From the NCBI RefSeq assembly GCF_008642275.1, contig NZ_CP029189.1, positions 6,058,001 through 6,122,000 on the forward strand: DNA of 64,000 bases, read 5' to 3'. The position numbers and the translations under genes were made by a program. Numbering within the stretch: the stretch's first letter is position 1; the number at the start of each line of letters is the position of its first letter. The notes under the pieces are model-generated. The model was not told the DNA's origin. It saw only the letters and a program-made list of their open reading frames with translations, and ran no database searches. This document shows, piece after piece, positions 23,494 through 32,035 of this stretch. The DNA is from Streptomyces venezuelae. GTDB lineage: Bacteria > Actinomycetota > Actinomycetes > Streptomycetales > Streptomycetaceae.

Positions 23494-26400
23494 TGCCCGC
23501 TCACCTCCGTGGACAGCCCCTCCTGCAGGGCGGGCGGCGCGGTGGTGGTGAAGATCGGCCCGACCCAGTAGTTCACCGAGCCGAAGGTGTTCGCCGGGAA
23601 GGCGGTGGCCGCCCCGTACTTGTAGAGCCCGTTGGCGCTGCCCGCCGTGTCGGCCGGGGCCACCAGCGGATACGAGCGGTGCGCGCCGGTGAAGTACCCG
23701 CCGTCCACCGAGTAGTTGCCGTTCGGCGCGTGGTAGGACGCCACGTACGTGGTGCCCGCCGTGATCGGCACCGGCGTGGCGAACTGCAGCTGCTGCCAGC
23801 CCGTCACCGTCTCGCTGCCGAAGGTGCCGGTGGCCAGCAGGGTGCCGGAGGCGGACCACAGGCTGCCGGTGTGCGTACCGGTGTTGCCGGGGCCCTTGTA
23901 GAAGGTGACACCGGTGATGTAGCCGTTCACCGCGGACTGGAAACGGGTGCCCAGCTCGACGGAGTTGGCGTCGTCACCCACGTTGGCGGTGCTCGGTGTC
24001 GTGGTGCCGTTCCACAGCGTGCACGGGCAGTTGACGGTCGGCGGGCTCGCGCTGGTGGTGAAGTTCCACGTGACCGGCGCGGCCATGGTGTTGCCCCACA
24101 GGTCGGAGGCCTGGACGGATGCCGTGTAGGTCGAGTTCAGGGCCAGTTCGGAGGACGGGGTGAAGGTCGCGCTGTTCGACGCGCTCAGCACCTTGGTGCC
24201 CGGGACGGTGGCGCCGCCGGAGTCCTTCACGGAGAACACCAGGGTGTCCGCGTCGACGGCGTTGCTGAAGGTGGCCGACACGGCGGCCGTGATCTGGGTG
24301 CCGGTCGCCGCGGACTGCGGCGAGGTCGCGGTGACGGTGGGCGGGGTCGTGCTCGCGGTGGAGGTGTCCAGGACCGCGTCCACCCAGTAGTTGCTGCCGG
24401 ACGAGGCGGTGGACGGGAACCCGCCCGTGGCGCTGTAGCGGTAGACGCCGTTGCCGCCGTCGGTGCCGCTCTTGAGCGCGGTGAGCGGAGCCAGGCCCGC
24501 CTCGCCGGAGGCGAAGGTGGTGTCGAAGGAGTAGCCGCCGTGCGGGGCGAAGTAGGAGGCGACGTAGGTGGTGTTCGCCTTCACCGGGACCGGGGTGGCG
24601 AAGTTCAGCTGCTGCCAGCCCGAGGCCGTCTCGTTGGTGAAGGTGCCGGTGGCCAGACGCTGGCCGGTGCTGCTCCAGAGGCTGCCGGTGTGGGTGCCGG
24701 TGTTGGCGGGGGACTTGTAGAACCGGACACCGGTGATCGAACCGGCCGCCGAGGAGCGGATCTTCACACCGAGTTCGACGGCGCTGCCGTCACCGGCGTT
24801 GACGGTGCCCGGCACGGCCGCGGCGGGCCAGACGGTGCAGGGGCACTGCTGGGGCCCCACCGTCAGCGCCACCGTGGTGGTCGCGCCGATGTTGACGCTG
24901 TCGTCCACCGCGCGCACCTTGATCTGCGCGGCGCCCGGAGCGGTCGGGGTCCACTTGTAGCTCCAGGAGCCGAGGCCGGTGGTGGCCTTCCAGGTCGTAC
25001 CGCCGTCGGTGGAGACCTCCGTACGGGCGACCACGCCGCCGCCGGTGTCGGTGGCCGTGCCCGTGATGGTCACGGGCCGCAGGGCCGGCACGGTGGCGTT
25101 GGCCGCCGGGCTGGTCACCGTCACGCCCGGGCCCACGGTGTCCGTGGAGGCGCTGGCGGCGACCAGGTCGCTCTGCAGGGACTTGGGCTGGACGCCCATG
25201 TCGGCGAAGACGTTCACCGTGGCCTGCTGCATCCGCTTGTCCGCGGTGACCACGGCGTCGTCCGGGTTGCCCGTGGGCATGTTGGTCAGGCCCCAGGACC
25301 ACTGCACGGTGCCCGCGCCGAAGACCAGCGCGTGCGAGGTCTGGTCGCGGAAGGCCACCAGGCTGTGGGTCGCGGTGCCGTTCCCGTAGGTGTTGCCGTA
25401 GTCCTTGAGGAGCTTGCCGTCCTCGATGTCCACCGTGGTGGAGGACATGGTGATCTGCCCGGCCGGCCGGCTGGCGTTCTCCACGTCGCTGTCCCACTCG
25501 TAGCCGAGCGTGCCCTGCGGGAAGGTGGCCGTCTGCGAGGGGGTGAGGTTCGCGACCGAGGTGCCCCGCCACAGCCGCTGCTTGGCGAAGGTGCCGGGCA
25601 CCGTGATCGCGTCGCTGCGGTAGCCGTTGACGCTGAACATCGAGCCCGTCAGCTGGTTCTGCGGCTGGAAGGGCCGTCCGTTCGTGGCGCTGGCCGGGTC
25701 CATGAAGGTGCCCGTCCAGATCCCGCTCGGGTCGGGGATGCCGTTCGGCTGGGGGAAGGACAGCTTGGTCTCCTTGTACGAGACCAGGGTCCGGTTGGCG
25801 GTGTTGGCGCCGTCGATGCTCGGCGCCAGCCGGGTCTTCCAGAAGACCTCGTTGCCGCTGAAGTACGTCTGGTGGACCCCGGCCCGGCGCGCGTTCAGCG
25901 CGTTGGTGAACTGGTCCTGGGTCCAGTACTCGTCGTGCCCGGAGGACATGAACACCTTGTGGTTCTGCAGCAGCGTCCCGCCGCGGAGCGACATGTCGAT
26001 GCCGGACATGTAGCTCACGTCGTAGCCGTTGCGCTCCAGCCAGGAGACCATCTGGAACTCGGAACCGTAGATCCCGTTGTCCCCGCCGATGTCCATGGGC
26101 CGGTTGTAGCTGACCTCGTACGCCCGCCCGTCCGGGGCGGGGCCGCCGCCGTCGTACAGGTCCTGGCCGCCGTAGTTGTTGTACGCCTGCCAGGTCTGGT
26201 CACTGGTCTGCACGACGATGTCGGAGTGACTGGCGTCGTTGCGGACGACGAAGGGGTACGGCATCACACCGTTGCCGTCCGCCTGGTCGAAGTTGACCAC
26301 GTAGAGCCCGGACACGGCGTCGGCCGGTACCGTCCAGGTCGCGGTGACGGGCCAGTTCCCGCAGTCGACCAGCCCGGTGGCGGCCTTCTTGGCGCAGGTC

Positions 26401-26789
26401 TGCGGGTTGCCGCCCGGCGCGAAGTTCGCCGGGTAGGTCTGGGCCGCCTGGGCCGCGGTCGACAGCAGGCGGGCCCCGGTGCCGCCGTAGTGGCCGAGGC
26501 GGTAGACCGAGACCTTGTACGGGGTCGGCGACTGGATCTTGAACTGCACGGTTTCGCCGGGCTGGACACTCGTCTGGGCCGGGAAGCCCTTGATGTCGCC
26601 GTACGCGCTGGGTGCGAACCAGTCCTCCATCGGCGTACCGGGCTTGGAGTTCTCGCACACGATGGCGTTCGTGGTGGGACCGCAGGGATCGGCCGCACCG
26701 GCCACCGTCGCCGGCGGCAGGACCGTGGCCGTCAAGGCCGCGATCACGGTGAAGAGACCGTAACGGAGCAACCTTGTCCGTCTGTTCAT
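23490..26789 (-). CDS. large secreted DMFase-like protein with Ig-like and two DUF4082 domains
   Basis: A 1099-residue exported protein. Residues 1-33 are a Sec signal peptide (RRTRLLRYGLFTVIAALTAT, cleavage near AGAADP). Residues 60-530 resemble the N,N-dimethylformamidase beta-subunit-like domain, with landmarks YRLGHYGGTGAR, DDLYDGGG-like QDLYDGGGP, SSGHDEYWT and FSGNEVFWK. That domain is a class I glutamine-amidotransferase-like fold found in many exopolysaccharide loci. Then come an Ig-like repeat (about 550-640), DUF4082 (about 650-800), a second Ig-like or Big_5-type domain (about 815-920) and a second DUF4082 (about 925-1085). DUF4082 modules are often carbohydrate associated. Whether the first domain is catalytic is unknown. 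It probably binds or modifies the exported polymer. Confidence 0.75.
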   Translation of the reverse strand: MNRRTRLLRYGLFTVIAALTATVLPPATVAGAADPCGPTTNAIVCENSKPGTPMEDWFAPSAYGDIKGFPAQTSVQPGETVQFKIQSPTPYKVSVYRLGHYGGTGARLLSTAAQAAQTYPANFAPGGNPQTCAKKAATGLVDCGNWPVTATWTVPADAVSGLYVVNFDQADGNGVMPYPFVVRNDASHSDIVVQTSDQTWQAYNNYGGQDLYDGGGPAPDGRAYEVSYNRPMDIGGDNGIYGSEFQMVSWLERNGYDVSYMSGIDMSLRGGTLLQNHKVFMSSGHDEYWTQDQFTNALNARRAGVHQTYFSGNEVFWKTRLAPSIDGANTANRTLVSYKETKLSFPQPNGIPDPSGIWTGTFMDPASATNGRPFQPQNQLTGSMFSVNGYRSDAITVPGTFAKQRLWRGTSVANLTPSQTATFPQGTLGYEWDSDVENASRPAGQITMSSTTVDIEDGKLLKDYGNTYGNGTATHSLVAFRDQTSHALVFGAGTVQWSWGLTNMPTGNPDDAVVTADKRMQQATVNVFADMGVQPKSLQSDLVAASASTDTVGPGVTVTSPAANATVPALRPVTITGTATDTGGGVVARTEVSTDGGTTWKATTGLGSWSYKWTPTAPGAAQIKVRAVDDSVNIGATTTVALTVGPQQCPCTVWPAAAVPGTVNAGDGSAVELGVKIRSSAAGSITGVRFYKSPANTGTHTGSLWSSTGQRLATGTFTNETASGWQQLNFATPVPVKANTTYVASYFAPHGGYSFDTTFASGEAGLAPLTALKSGTDGGNGVYRYSATGGFPSTASSGSNYWVDAVLDTSTASTTPPTVTATSPQSAATGTQITAAVSATFSNAVDADTLVFSVKDSGGATVPGTKVLSASNSATFTPSSELALNSTYTASVQASDLWGNTMAAPVTWNFTTSASPPTVNCPCTLWNGTTTPSTANVGDDANSVELGTRFQSAVNGYITGVTFYKGPGNTGTHTGSLWSASGTLLATGTFGSETVTGWQQLQFATPVPITAGTTYVASYHAPNGNYSVDGGYFTGAHRSYPLVAPADTAGSANGLYKYGAATAFPANTFGSVNYWVGPIFTTTAPPALQEGLSTEVSGQ

Positions 26790-26819
26790 CTGGACCTCAT
26801 TGTTTGCGTGAGCGCGGGG

Positions 26820-27935
26820 TCAGCGCAGGGCGTTGCGGAGCGTTTCCACGACCCGCTGCTGCTGGTCGGCGGTGATCTGCGGGAAGAGGGGCAGCGAAAG
26901 CATCCGGTCCGCGGCCCGTTCGGCGTGCGGGAAGTCGCCGCGGCCGTGGCCGAGATGACCGAAGGCCGGGGTCAGGTGGACCGGCGCCGGGTAGTGCACA
27001 CCCGCGCCGATGCCCTCCGCGTTGAGCTTGCCGACGACGGCGTCGCGGTCGGCTCCGGCGACCCGCACGACGTACAGGTGCCAGACGTGGACGTCGCCCT
27101 CGGCGGTGACCGGCAGGGTGACCTGCCCGGCGGCGGCGAGGTCGCCCAGCAGCTCGTCGTAGCGGGCGGCGGCGGTCCGGCGGGCCGCGTTGCCCTCGGC
27201 CAGCCGGGCCAGCTTCGCCCGCAGCACCACGGCCTGCAGGCCGTCGAGCCGGCTGTTGAACCCGGCCACGTCGTGACGGTACTTGGCGATCCCGCCGTGG
27301 TTGGCCAGGGCCCGGACCAGCTCCGCGCGCTCCTCGTCGTCGGTCACCACCGCGCCCGCGTCGCCGTAGGCGCCCAGGTTCTTGCCCGGGTAGAAGCTGG
27401 TCGCGGCGATGCCCCCGCTGCCGGGGGAGCGGCCGTCCCGGGTCGCGCCCTGGCTCTGCGCGGCGTCCTCGACGATCTTCACGTGCGCCGGGAGCCCGGC
27501 CGCCAGCGCCGCGGTGTCCGCGCACTGCCCGTAGAGGTGTACGGGGACCACCGCGCGGGTGGCCCCGCCCACGGCCTCCAGGGCGGCCCGCGGATCCATC
27601 AGCAGCGTGTCGGGGAGGCAGTCGACCAGCACCGGCCGGGCGCCGATCCGGGCGACCGCGCCGGCCGTGGCGATGAAGGTGTTCGCGGGCAGCACCACCT
27701 CGTCGCCGACACCCACCCCGCTGGCCCGCAACGCGAGTTCGAGGGCGTCGGTGCCGTTGGCGACACCCACGCAGTGCTCCACTCCCGCGAAGTCGGCGTA
27801 CTCACGCTCGAACGCGCTGACCTCCGCACCGCCGATGAAAGCGGTGTCGGCGAGCACACGGTCGAAGCCTGCCCGTAATTCCTCGGCGACCTCGGCGTGC
27901 GCCGCCTTCAGGTCGACGAGCGGTATCTGGTTCAT
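26820..27935 (-). CDS. DegT/DnrJ/EryC1 sugar aminotransferase (WlbC/QdtB-like)
   Basis: A 371-residue PLP-dependent aminotransferase that puts an amino group on a keto nucleotide sugar. The N-terminus IPLVDLKAAH and FIGGAEVSAFEREYADF match the group that aminates C3 (WlbC, QdtB). GTDALELAL, the Asp-containing VEDAAQSQGA and the PLP lysine in SFYPGKNLGAYGDAG are in place. With the Gfo/Idh protein and the WlbB-like acetyltransferase it would complete the route to a 2,3-diacetamido-uronic acid. Start ATG 27935 overlaps the upstream acetyltransferase stop (ATGA). Codon 20 is TTA (27876-27878), suggesting bldA control. Confidence 0.8.
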   Translation of the reverse strand: MNQIPLVDLKAAHAEVAEELRAGFDRVLADTAFIGGAEVSAFEREYADFAGVEHCVGVANGTDALELALRASGVGVGDEVVLPANTFIATAGAVARIGARPVLVDCLPDTLLMDPRAALEAVGGATRAVVPVHLYGQCADTAALAAGLPAHVKIVEDAAQSQGATRDGRSPGSGGIAATSFYPGKNLGAYGDAGAVVTDDEERAELVRALANHGGIAKYRHDVAGFNSRLDGLQAVVLRAKLARLAEGNAARRTAAARYDELLGDLAAAGQVTLPVTAEGDVHVWHLYVVRVAGADRDAVVGKLNAEGIGAGVHYPAPVHLTPAFGHLGHGRGDFPHAERAADRMLSLPLFPQITADQQQRVVETLRNALR

Positions 27936-28705
27936 ACGACTGTGCTCCCCATCCGTGTCTCCGGCCAACGGCCGGCCGTCTCCTCGCCATCGGCCCGCAG
28001 CTCGTCGAGCGCCGGGCCCCCCGCCGCGCGCAGCCGGCGGGCGGGGCTCCCGGCCCACACCTCACCGGGCGGCACGTCGGCCAGGACCGTGCTTCCCATA
28101 CCGGTCAGCGACCAGGCGCCGACCGACGTGCCCTCGCGCACCAGCGCTCCCGCGCCCACGTACGCGCCGCGCCCCAGCCGCACCCCGCCGCCGAGGCGGA
28201 CGCCCGAGGCCAGCGTGGCGAAGTCCCCGACCCGGTCGTCGTGAGTGAGGACCACGTGCGGCATCACCGCCACGTGGGACCCGAGCCGGACCGCGGCCGT
28301 CAGCACGCAGTGCGCGAGCAGGACCGAGCCCGCGCCGAGCAGCGAGGACCCCGAGACCACCGCCGTGGGGTGGACCACCGTGGCGTAGCGGCTCCCGGGC
28401 AGCCCCAGGCGCCGCACCAGCCGGGCCCGTACGGCGTAGTCGCGCGGGCTGCCCACGCAGACCACCACCCGGGCCGCCGGCAGCTCGTGCACGAGGTGGC
28501 TGCCGCCCAGTACCGGGACCCCGTCGACCTCCCGGCCGTGCAGGCCCGGATCGTCGTCGAGGTGCCCGAGCAGCCGCCACCGCGGCGCGCGGCCGTACGC
28601 GGCCGCCGCGGCGGCCGCGTCCCGTACCGCCTGCGCGGTCTCGCGGGCGAACCCGCCCGCGCCGACGATCAGCAGGTCCTCGGTCCGTGGCGGCGGGCCG
28701 CTCAT
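27932..28705 (-). CDS. NeuD/PglD-like sugar O/N-acyltransferase
   Basis: A 257-residue protein with an N-terminal Rossmann-like substrate domain (EDLLIVGAGGFARETAQAV, landmark VGAGGFARE; residues 9-30) and a C-terminal left-handed beta-helix with hexapeptide repeats (ATVVHPTAVVSGSSLLGAGSVLLAHC, landmark HPTAVV). This is the NeuD/PglD/VioB plan. PglD acetylates the 4-amino group of UDP-4-amino sugars with acetyl-CoA. His-Asp pairs such as LTHDDRVGDFATL fit the catalytic region. It overlaps both flanking aminotransferase genes by 4 bases. The pairing with the upstream aminotransferase suggests that enzyme's amino sugar as substrate. The C-terminal 30 residues are a charged extension. Confidence 0.78.
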   Translation of the reverse strand: MSGPPPRTEDLLIVGAGGFARETAQAVRDAAAAAAAYGRAPRWRLLGHLDDDPGLHGREVDGVPVLGGSHLVHELPAARVVVCVGSPRDYAVRARLVRRLGLPGSRYATVVHPTAVVSGSSLLGAGSVLLAHCVLTAAVRLGSHVAVMPHVVLTHDDRVGDFATLASGVRLGGGVRLGRGAYVGAGALVREGTSVGAWSLTGMGSTVLADVPPGEVWAGSPARRLRAAGGPALDELRADGEETAGRWPETRMGSTVV

Positions 28706-29886
28706 CCGCCGGCCTGTTCGCGCAGCACCGCCACCACCCGGTCCTGCTGCTCCCGCGTCATCGTGTGGAACAGCGGCAGGATCAGGGAGTCGCGGCTGAT
28801 CCGCTCGGTCACGGGCAGCGGAGCCGCGCCGTGGTCCGCGTACGCGGGCTCCAGGTGCGAGGCCATGATCCCGCGCCGGGCCGAGATCCCGGCGTCGGAG
28901 AGCGCCGCGAGCAGTTCGTCCCGGCTCACGGGGAAGTCCTGCGCCGGCAGCACCCAGTACGACTGGAAGTTGCCCTGGCCGTGACCGGGGTCCCGGAGCG
29001 GCCGCAGGCCCGGGATCCCGCCCAGCAGCTCCGTGTACCGGGCCGCCAGCGAGCGCCTCCGGGCCACGATCTCGTCCAGCTTGCCGAGCTGCACCAGACC
29101 GACCGCGGCCTGGATGTCGGTCATCCGGTAGTTGTAGCCGACCTCCAGGTAGCTCTCGACGACCGGCTTGCTGCTCGCGTGGCGCTGCGCGGCGGACACG
29201 TTCATGCCGTGCTCGCGCAGCCGGCGCAGCCGCTCCGCCCACTGTGCCTCGTCCGTGGTGAGCATGCCGCCCTCACCGGTGGTGATCACCTTGCGGGGGT
29301 GGAAGGACCAGGCGGCGAGCAGGGCGCCGTGGCCCACCGACTTGCCGCCCACCGTCGCGCCGATGCCGCAGGCGGCGTCCTCCACCAGGGCCACGTCCCA
29401 GTCGGCGCACACCGCGCGCAGTGCGTGCACGTCCGCGGGAACCCCGCCCTGGTGGACGGCGATCACGGCCTTGGTCCTCGGTGTGCGGACGGCGTCCACG
29501 GTGGCCGGGGTGAGGTTGCCGGTGGCCTCCTCGACGTCCGCGAACACCGGCCGGGCGCCCACGTAGCGCACCGCGTTGGCCGTGGCGATGAAGGACAGCG
29601 AGGGGACGATCACCTCGTCGCCAGGACCGAGGTCCAGCGCGATCAGGGCCAGGTGCAGGGCGGTGGTGCAGGAGCTCACCGCGATGCCGTGCTCGGCGCC
29701 CACCCGCTCGGCGAAGGCCCGTTCGAACGCGGCGACCCGGGGCCCCTGGGCCACCCAGCCCGAAAGCACCGCGTCCGCGGCGGCCTTCGCCTCCTCCTCA
29801 CCCAGCCAGGGCACCATCACGGGGATCCGGGCGGGAGCGGGGGCGGCGTCCGGGGCGGTGACCGCAGCGGCGTCCGGGGCGCTCAT
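28702..29886 (-). CDS. DegT/DnrJ/EryC1 sugar aminotransferase (PglE/ArnB-like)
   Basis: A 394-residue PLP aminotransferase. After an Ala/Pro-rich extension the conserved start IPVMVPWLGEEEAKAAADAVLSGWVAQGP appears (landmark SGWVAQGP), then SSCTTALHLAL, the PLP-contact VEDAACGIGA and the PLP lysine in SFHPRKVITTGEGGM. This pattern is typical of C4-aminating enzymes such as PglE and ArnB and of GDP-perosamine synthases. A 4-keto sugar would be needed, but no 4,6-dehydratase is present in the window, so the substrate must come from elsewhere or the family guess is off. It lies between the NeuD-like and epimerase genes with 4-base overlaps on both sides. Confidence 0.8.
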   Translation of the reverse strand: MSAPDAAAVTAPDAAPAPARIPVMVPWLGEEEAKAAADAVLSGWVAQGPRVAAFERAFAERVGAEHGIAVSSCTTALHLALIALDLGPGDEVIVPSLSFIATANAVRYVGARPVFADVEEATGNLTPATVDAVRTPRTKAVIAVHQGGVPADVHALRAVCADWDVALVEDAACGIGATVGGKSVGHGALLAAWSFHPRKVITTGEGGMLTTDEAQWAERLRRLREHGMNVSAAQRHASSKPVVESYLEVGYNYRMTDIQAAVGLVQLGKLDEIVARRRSLAARYTELLGGIPGLRPLRDPGHGQGNFQSYWVLPAQDFPVSRDELLAALSDAGISARRGIMASHLEPAYADHGAAPLPVTERISRDSLILPLFHTMTREQQDRVVAVLREQAGG

Positions 29887-30941
29887 CGGCCCGCCTCCGC
29901 GGCCGCCGCGTCGGCGGCGCGCTCGGCCCGCCACCACTGCACCAGGTCCCGGAGGCCGGTGCGCAGGTCGATCCCGGCCGTGAAGCCGAGCCGCTCCGCG
30001 GCCTGCGAGGTGTCGGCGAGCCGGCGGGTGACGCCGTTCACGGCACGGGCCGGGCCGTGTTCGGGCACCAGGCCCTCGGCGCCCATCGCCTCCAGCAGGC
30101 CGTGCGCGAGCTGGAGCAGGCTGGTCTCCGTACCGCTCGCGACGTTGAACACCTCGTCGGTCAGGTCCGATTCGGCGGCCAGCAGGTTGGCGCGCGCGAT
30201 GTCCCGGACGTCGACGAAGTCCATGGTCTGCAGGCCGTCTCCGAGGATCAGCGGCGGCTCGCCCGAGGCGATCCGCTCCATCCAGCGGATGAGCACCTCC
30301 GTGTAGAGGCCGTGGATGTCCATCCGGGGCCCGTACACGTTGAAGTAGCGCAGGGCCACGTAGTCCAGCCCGTACATGGCGTGGAAGCTGCGCAGCACCC
30401 CCTCGTTGAAGGCCTTCGCCGCACCGTAGAAGGTGTCGTTGTTGTACGCGTGGTGGCGCTCGGTGGTCGGGAACTGCTCGGCCAGGCCGTAGACCGAGGC
30501 CGAGGACGAGGCGATCACCTTGCCCACGCCGGCGGCCACGGCCGCCTCCAGCACGTTGAAGGTGCCGTCCACCATGACCTCGTTCGCCAGCCGCGGCTCC
30601 TCCGCGCACTGGGTGATCCGGATGGCCGCGAGATGGAACACCAGCTCGGCCCCCTCGGTCGCCTTGCGCACCGCGGCCACGTCGCGGATGTCGCCGTCGA
30701 CGACCTCCACCACCCCGCTCGGCAGGGCGCGGGCCAGGTTGGCGGTGCGCCCCCGCACGAAGTTGTCGAGCACCACGACCTCGCGTGCCCCGTTGTCCAC
30801 CAGCAGGTCCACCACGTGCGAGCCGATCGTGCCCGCCCCTCCGGTGACCAGAATCCTCTTGCCTCGTACGCTGCTCAACGCCCCTGCCCCCACTGAATGT
30901 TCGGTCGTGGTCTTGCGTGTGATCGGACTGCGGACGGTCAA
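29883..30941 (-). CDS. NAD-dependent nucleotide-sugar epimerase/dehydratase
   Basis: A 352-residue extended short-chain dehydrogenase. The cofactor motif is LVTGGAGTIGSHVVDLL, the structural motif FHLAAI follows, and the active site is SSSASVYG plus the YGAAK tetrad (Tyr-x-x-x-Lys). This is the UDP-glucose 4-epimerase-like family. The specific reaction cannot be assigned: 4-epimerase, decarboxylase and dehydratase members share these motifs. The start is uncertain. TTG 30941 would give a TTGA overlap with the Gfo/Idh stop, a coupling also used by the response regulator gene in this window. GTG 30893 would give a 336-residue protein that starts closer to the Rossmann motif. Neither has a clear ribosome binding site. 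Confidence 0.8.
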   Translation of the reverse strand: MTVRSPITRKTTTEHSVGAGALSSVRGKRILVTGGAGTIGSHVVDLLVDNGAREVVVLDNFVRGRTANLARALPSGVVEVVDGDIRDVAAVRKATEGAELVFHLAAIRITQCAEEPRLANEVMVDGTFNVLEAAVAAGVGKVIASSSASVYGLAEQFPTTERHHAYNNDTFYGAAKAFNEGVLRSFHAMYGLDYVALRYFNVYGPRMDIHGLYTEVLIRWMERIASGEPPLILGDGLQTMDFVDVRDIARANLLAAESDLTDEVFNVASGTETSLLQLAHGLLEAMGAEGLVPEHGPARAVNGVTRRLADTSQAAERLGFTAGIDLRTGLRDLVQWWRAERAADAAAAEAGR

Positions 30942-32035
30942 CGCCCGGTGCGCAGTCCGACGACCGCTCCGCGGAACTCCAGGCTCCGGGAGGCGGCTTC
31001 CAGGATGTCCAGCACCTTCAGTCCCGCCCGGCCGTCCGTCAGCGGCGGCCGTCCCGTGCTGATGGACGCGGCGAACTCCTCGACCATGCTGCGCAGGGCC
31101 TCCTTCTCACCGATCGCGGGCGCCACCATGTCGCCGGTCCGGTAGGAGACGAGCATGTCCCGGCGCTCGTCCGCGCCGATCTCCTGCGGGGCGCTCAGGT
31201 CCACCCCGCGGTCGAAGACCGCCACGCGCTGGGTGGGGTTGAGGTCGTCCCACACCAGGGTGCGCTTGGACCCGCCGACCATGGTGGTGCGCACCTTGGT
31301 CGGGGAGAGCCAGTTGACGTGCACGTGGGCGATGGCGCCGGTGTTCAGCTGGAGCGTCAGGTAGGCCACGCAGGACTGGCCGGCGCCGATGGGATCGGCC
31401 CCGTGCGCGGCGACGGCGACCGGCTTCACGTGGTCCGGGAGGATGAACTCCAGGACGGACAGGTCGTGGGGGGCCAGGTCCCACAGGACGTCGACGTCCT
31501 TCTGGACGAGCCCCAGGTTGATCCGTACCGAGTCCACGTAGTGGATCTCGCCGAGTTCGCCGGAGCGGACCAGCTCGCGGATCCGCGCCACCGCGGGCGT
31601 GTAGCAGTAGGTGTGGTCGCACATCAGCGTGAGACCGCGCTCCTCGGCCTCGTTCACCAGCCGCAGCCCGTCCTCGTACGTGGCGGCGAGGGGCTTCTCC
31701 ACGAGGACGTGCTTGCCGGCGCGCAGCGCGGCCAGCGCGACGTCGAGATGCGTGCCTGCCGGGGTGGCCACCGCGACCGCGTGGACCTCCGGGTCGGCGA
31801 GGACCGCCTCGTAGTCGCCGGTCGCCTGGACCGTGGAGTACGCGCCGAGCACCTGCCGGGCCCGGTCCACGTTCAGATCGCAGAGCCAGCGCAACCGGAA
31901 CCGGTCACTGGACTGGAAGTTGCGGACGAGATTGGGGCCCCAGTAGCCCGCACCGACCACGGCGACACCTAAGGGGGCGGTCCCCTTGCCGGTGGCCCCC
32001 GCGCCCTGTTCCGCGTCCTTCGCGGTGTCCTTCAC
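30938..32035 (-). CDS. Gfo/Idh/MocA-family dehydrogenase (WlbA-like)
   Basis: A 365-residue NAD(P)-dependent oxidoreductase. The N-terminal Rossmann motif is VAVVGAGYWGPNLVRN, the family-defining catalytic lysine is in HVLVEKPLA, and the C-terminal domain contains VDSVRINLGLVQKDVDVLWDL (landmark VDVLWDLAPHD). WlbA-type members oxidise C3 of UDP-GlcNAcA to give the keto sugar for WlbC. That role is inferred from the WlbB-like and WlbC-like genes in this locus. It is the first gene of a minus-strand run that goes on to at least 22444. GTG 32035 was chosen because GGAAGGGAAA lies just upstream. Codon 22 is TTA (31970-31972), again pointing to bldA. Confidence 0.82.
   Translation of the reverse strand: MKDTAKDAEQGAGATGKGTAPLGVAVVGAGYWGPNLVRNFQSSDRFRLRWLCDLNVDRARQVLGAYSTVQATGDYEAVLADPEVHAVAVATPAGTHLDVALAALRAGKHVLVEKPLAATYEDGLRLVNEAEERGLTLMCDHTYCYTPAVARIRELVRSGELGEIHYVDSVRINLGLVQKDVDVLWDLAPHDLSVLEFILPDHVKPVAVAAHGADPIGAGQSCVAYLTLQLNTGAIAHVHVNWLSPTKVRTTMVGGSKRTLVWDDLNPTQRVAVFDRGVDLSAPQEIGADERRDMLVSYRTGDMVAPAIGEKEALRSMVEEFAASISTGRPPLTDGRAGLKVLDILEAASRSLEFRGAVVGLRTGR

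Noticed and set aside
23679..27878. A 1399-codon open frame on the plus strand, antisense to the DUF4082 and aminotransferase genes
   Set aside because: Antisense open frames of this length are common in GC-rich actinobacterial DNA. The product is low-complexity Gly/Arg/Val/Ala without domains, while the minus strand encodes recognisable proteins across the same bases.
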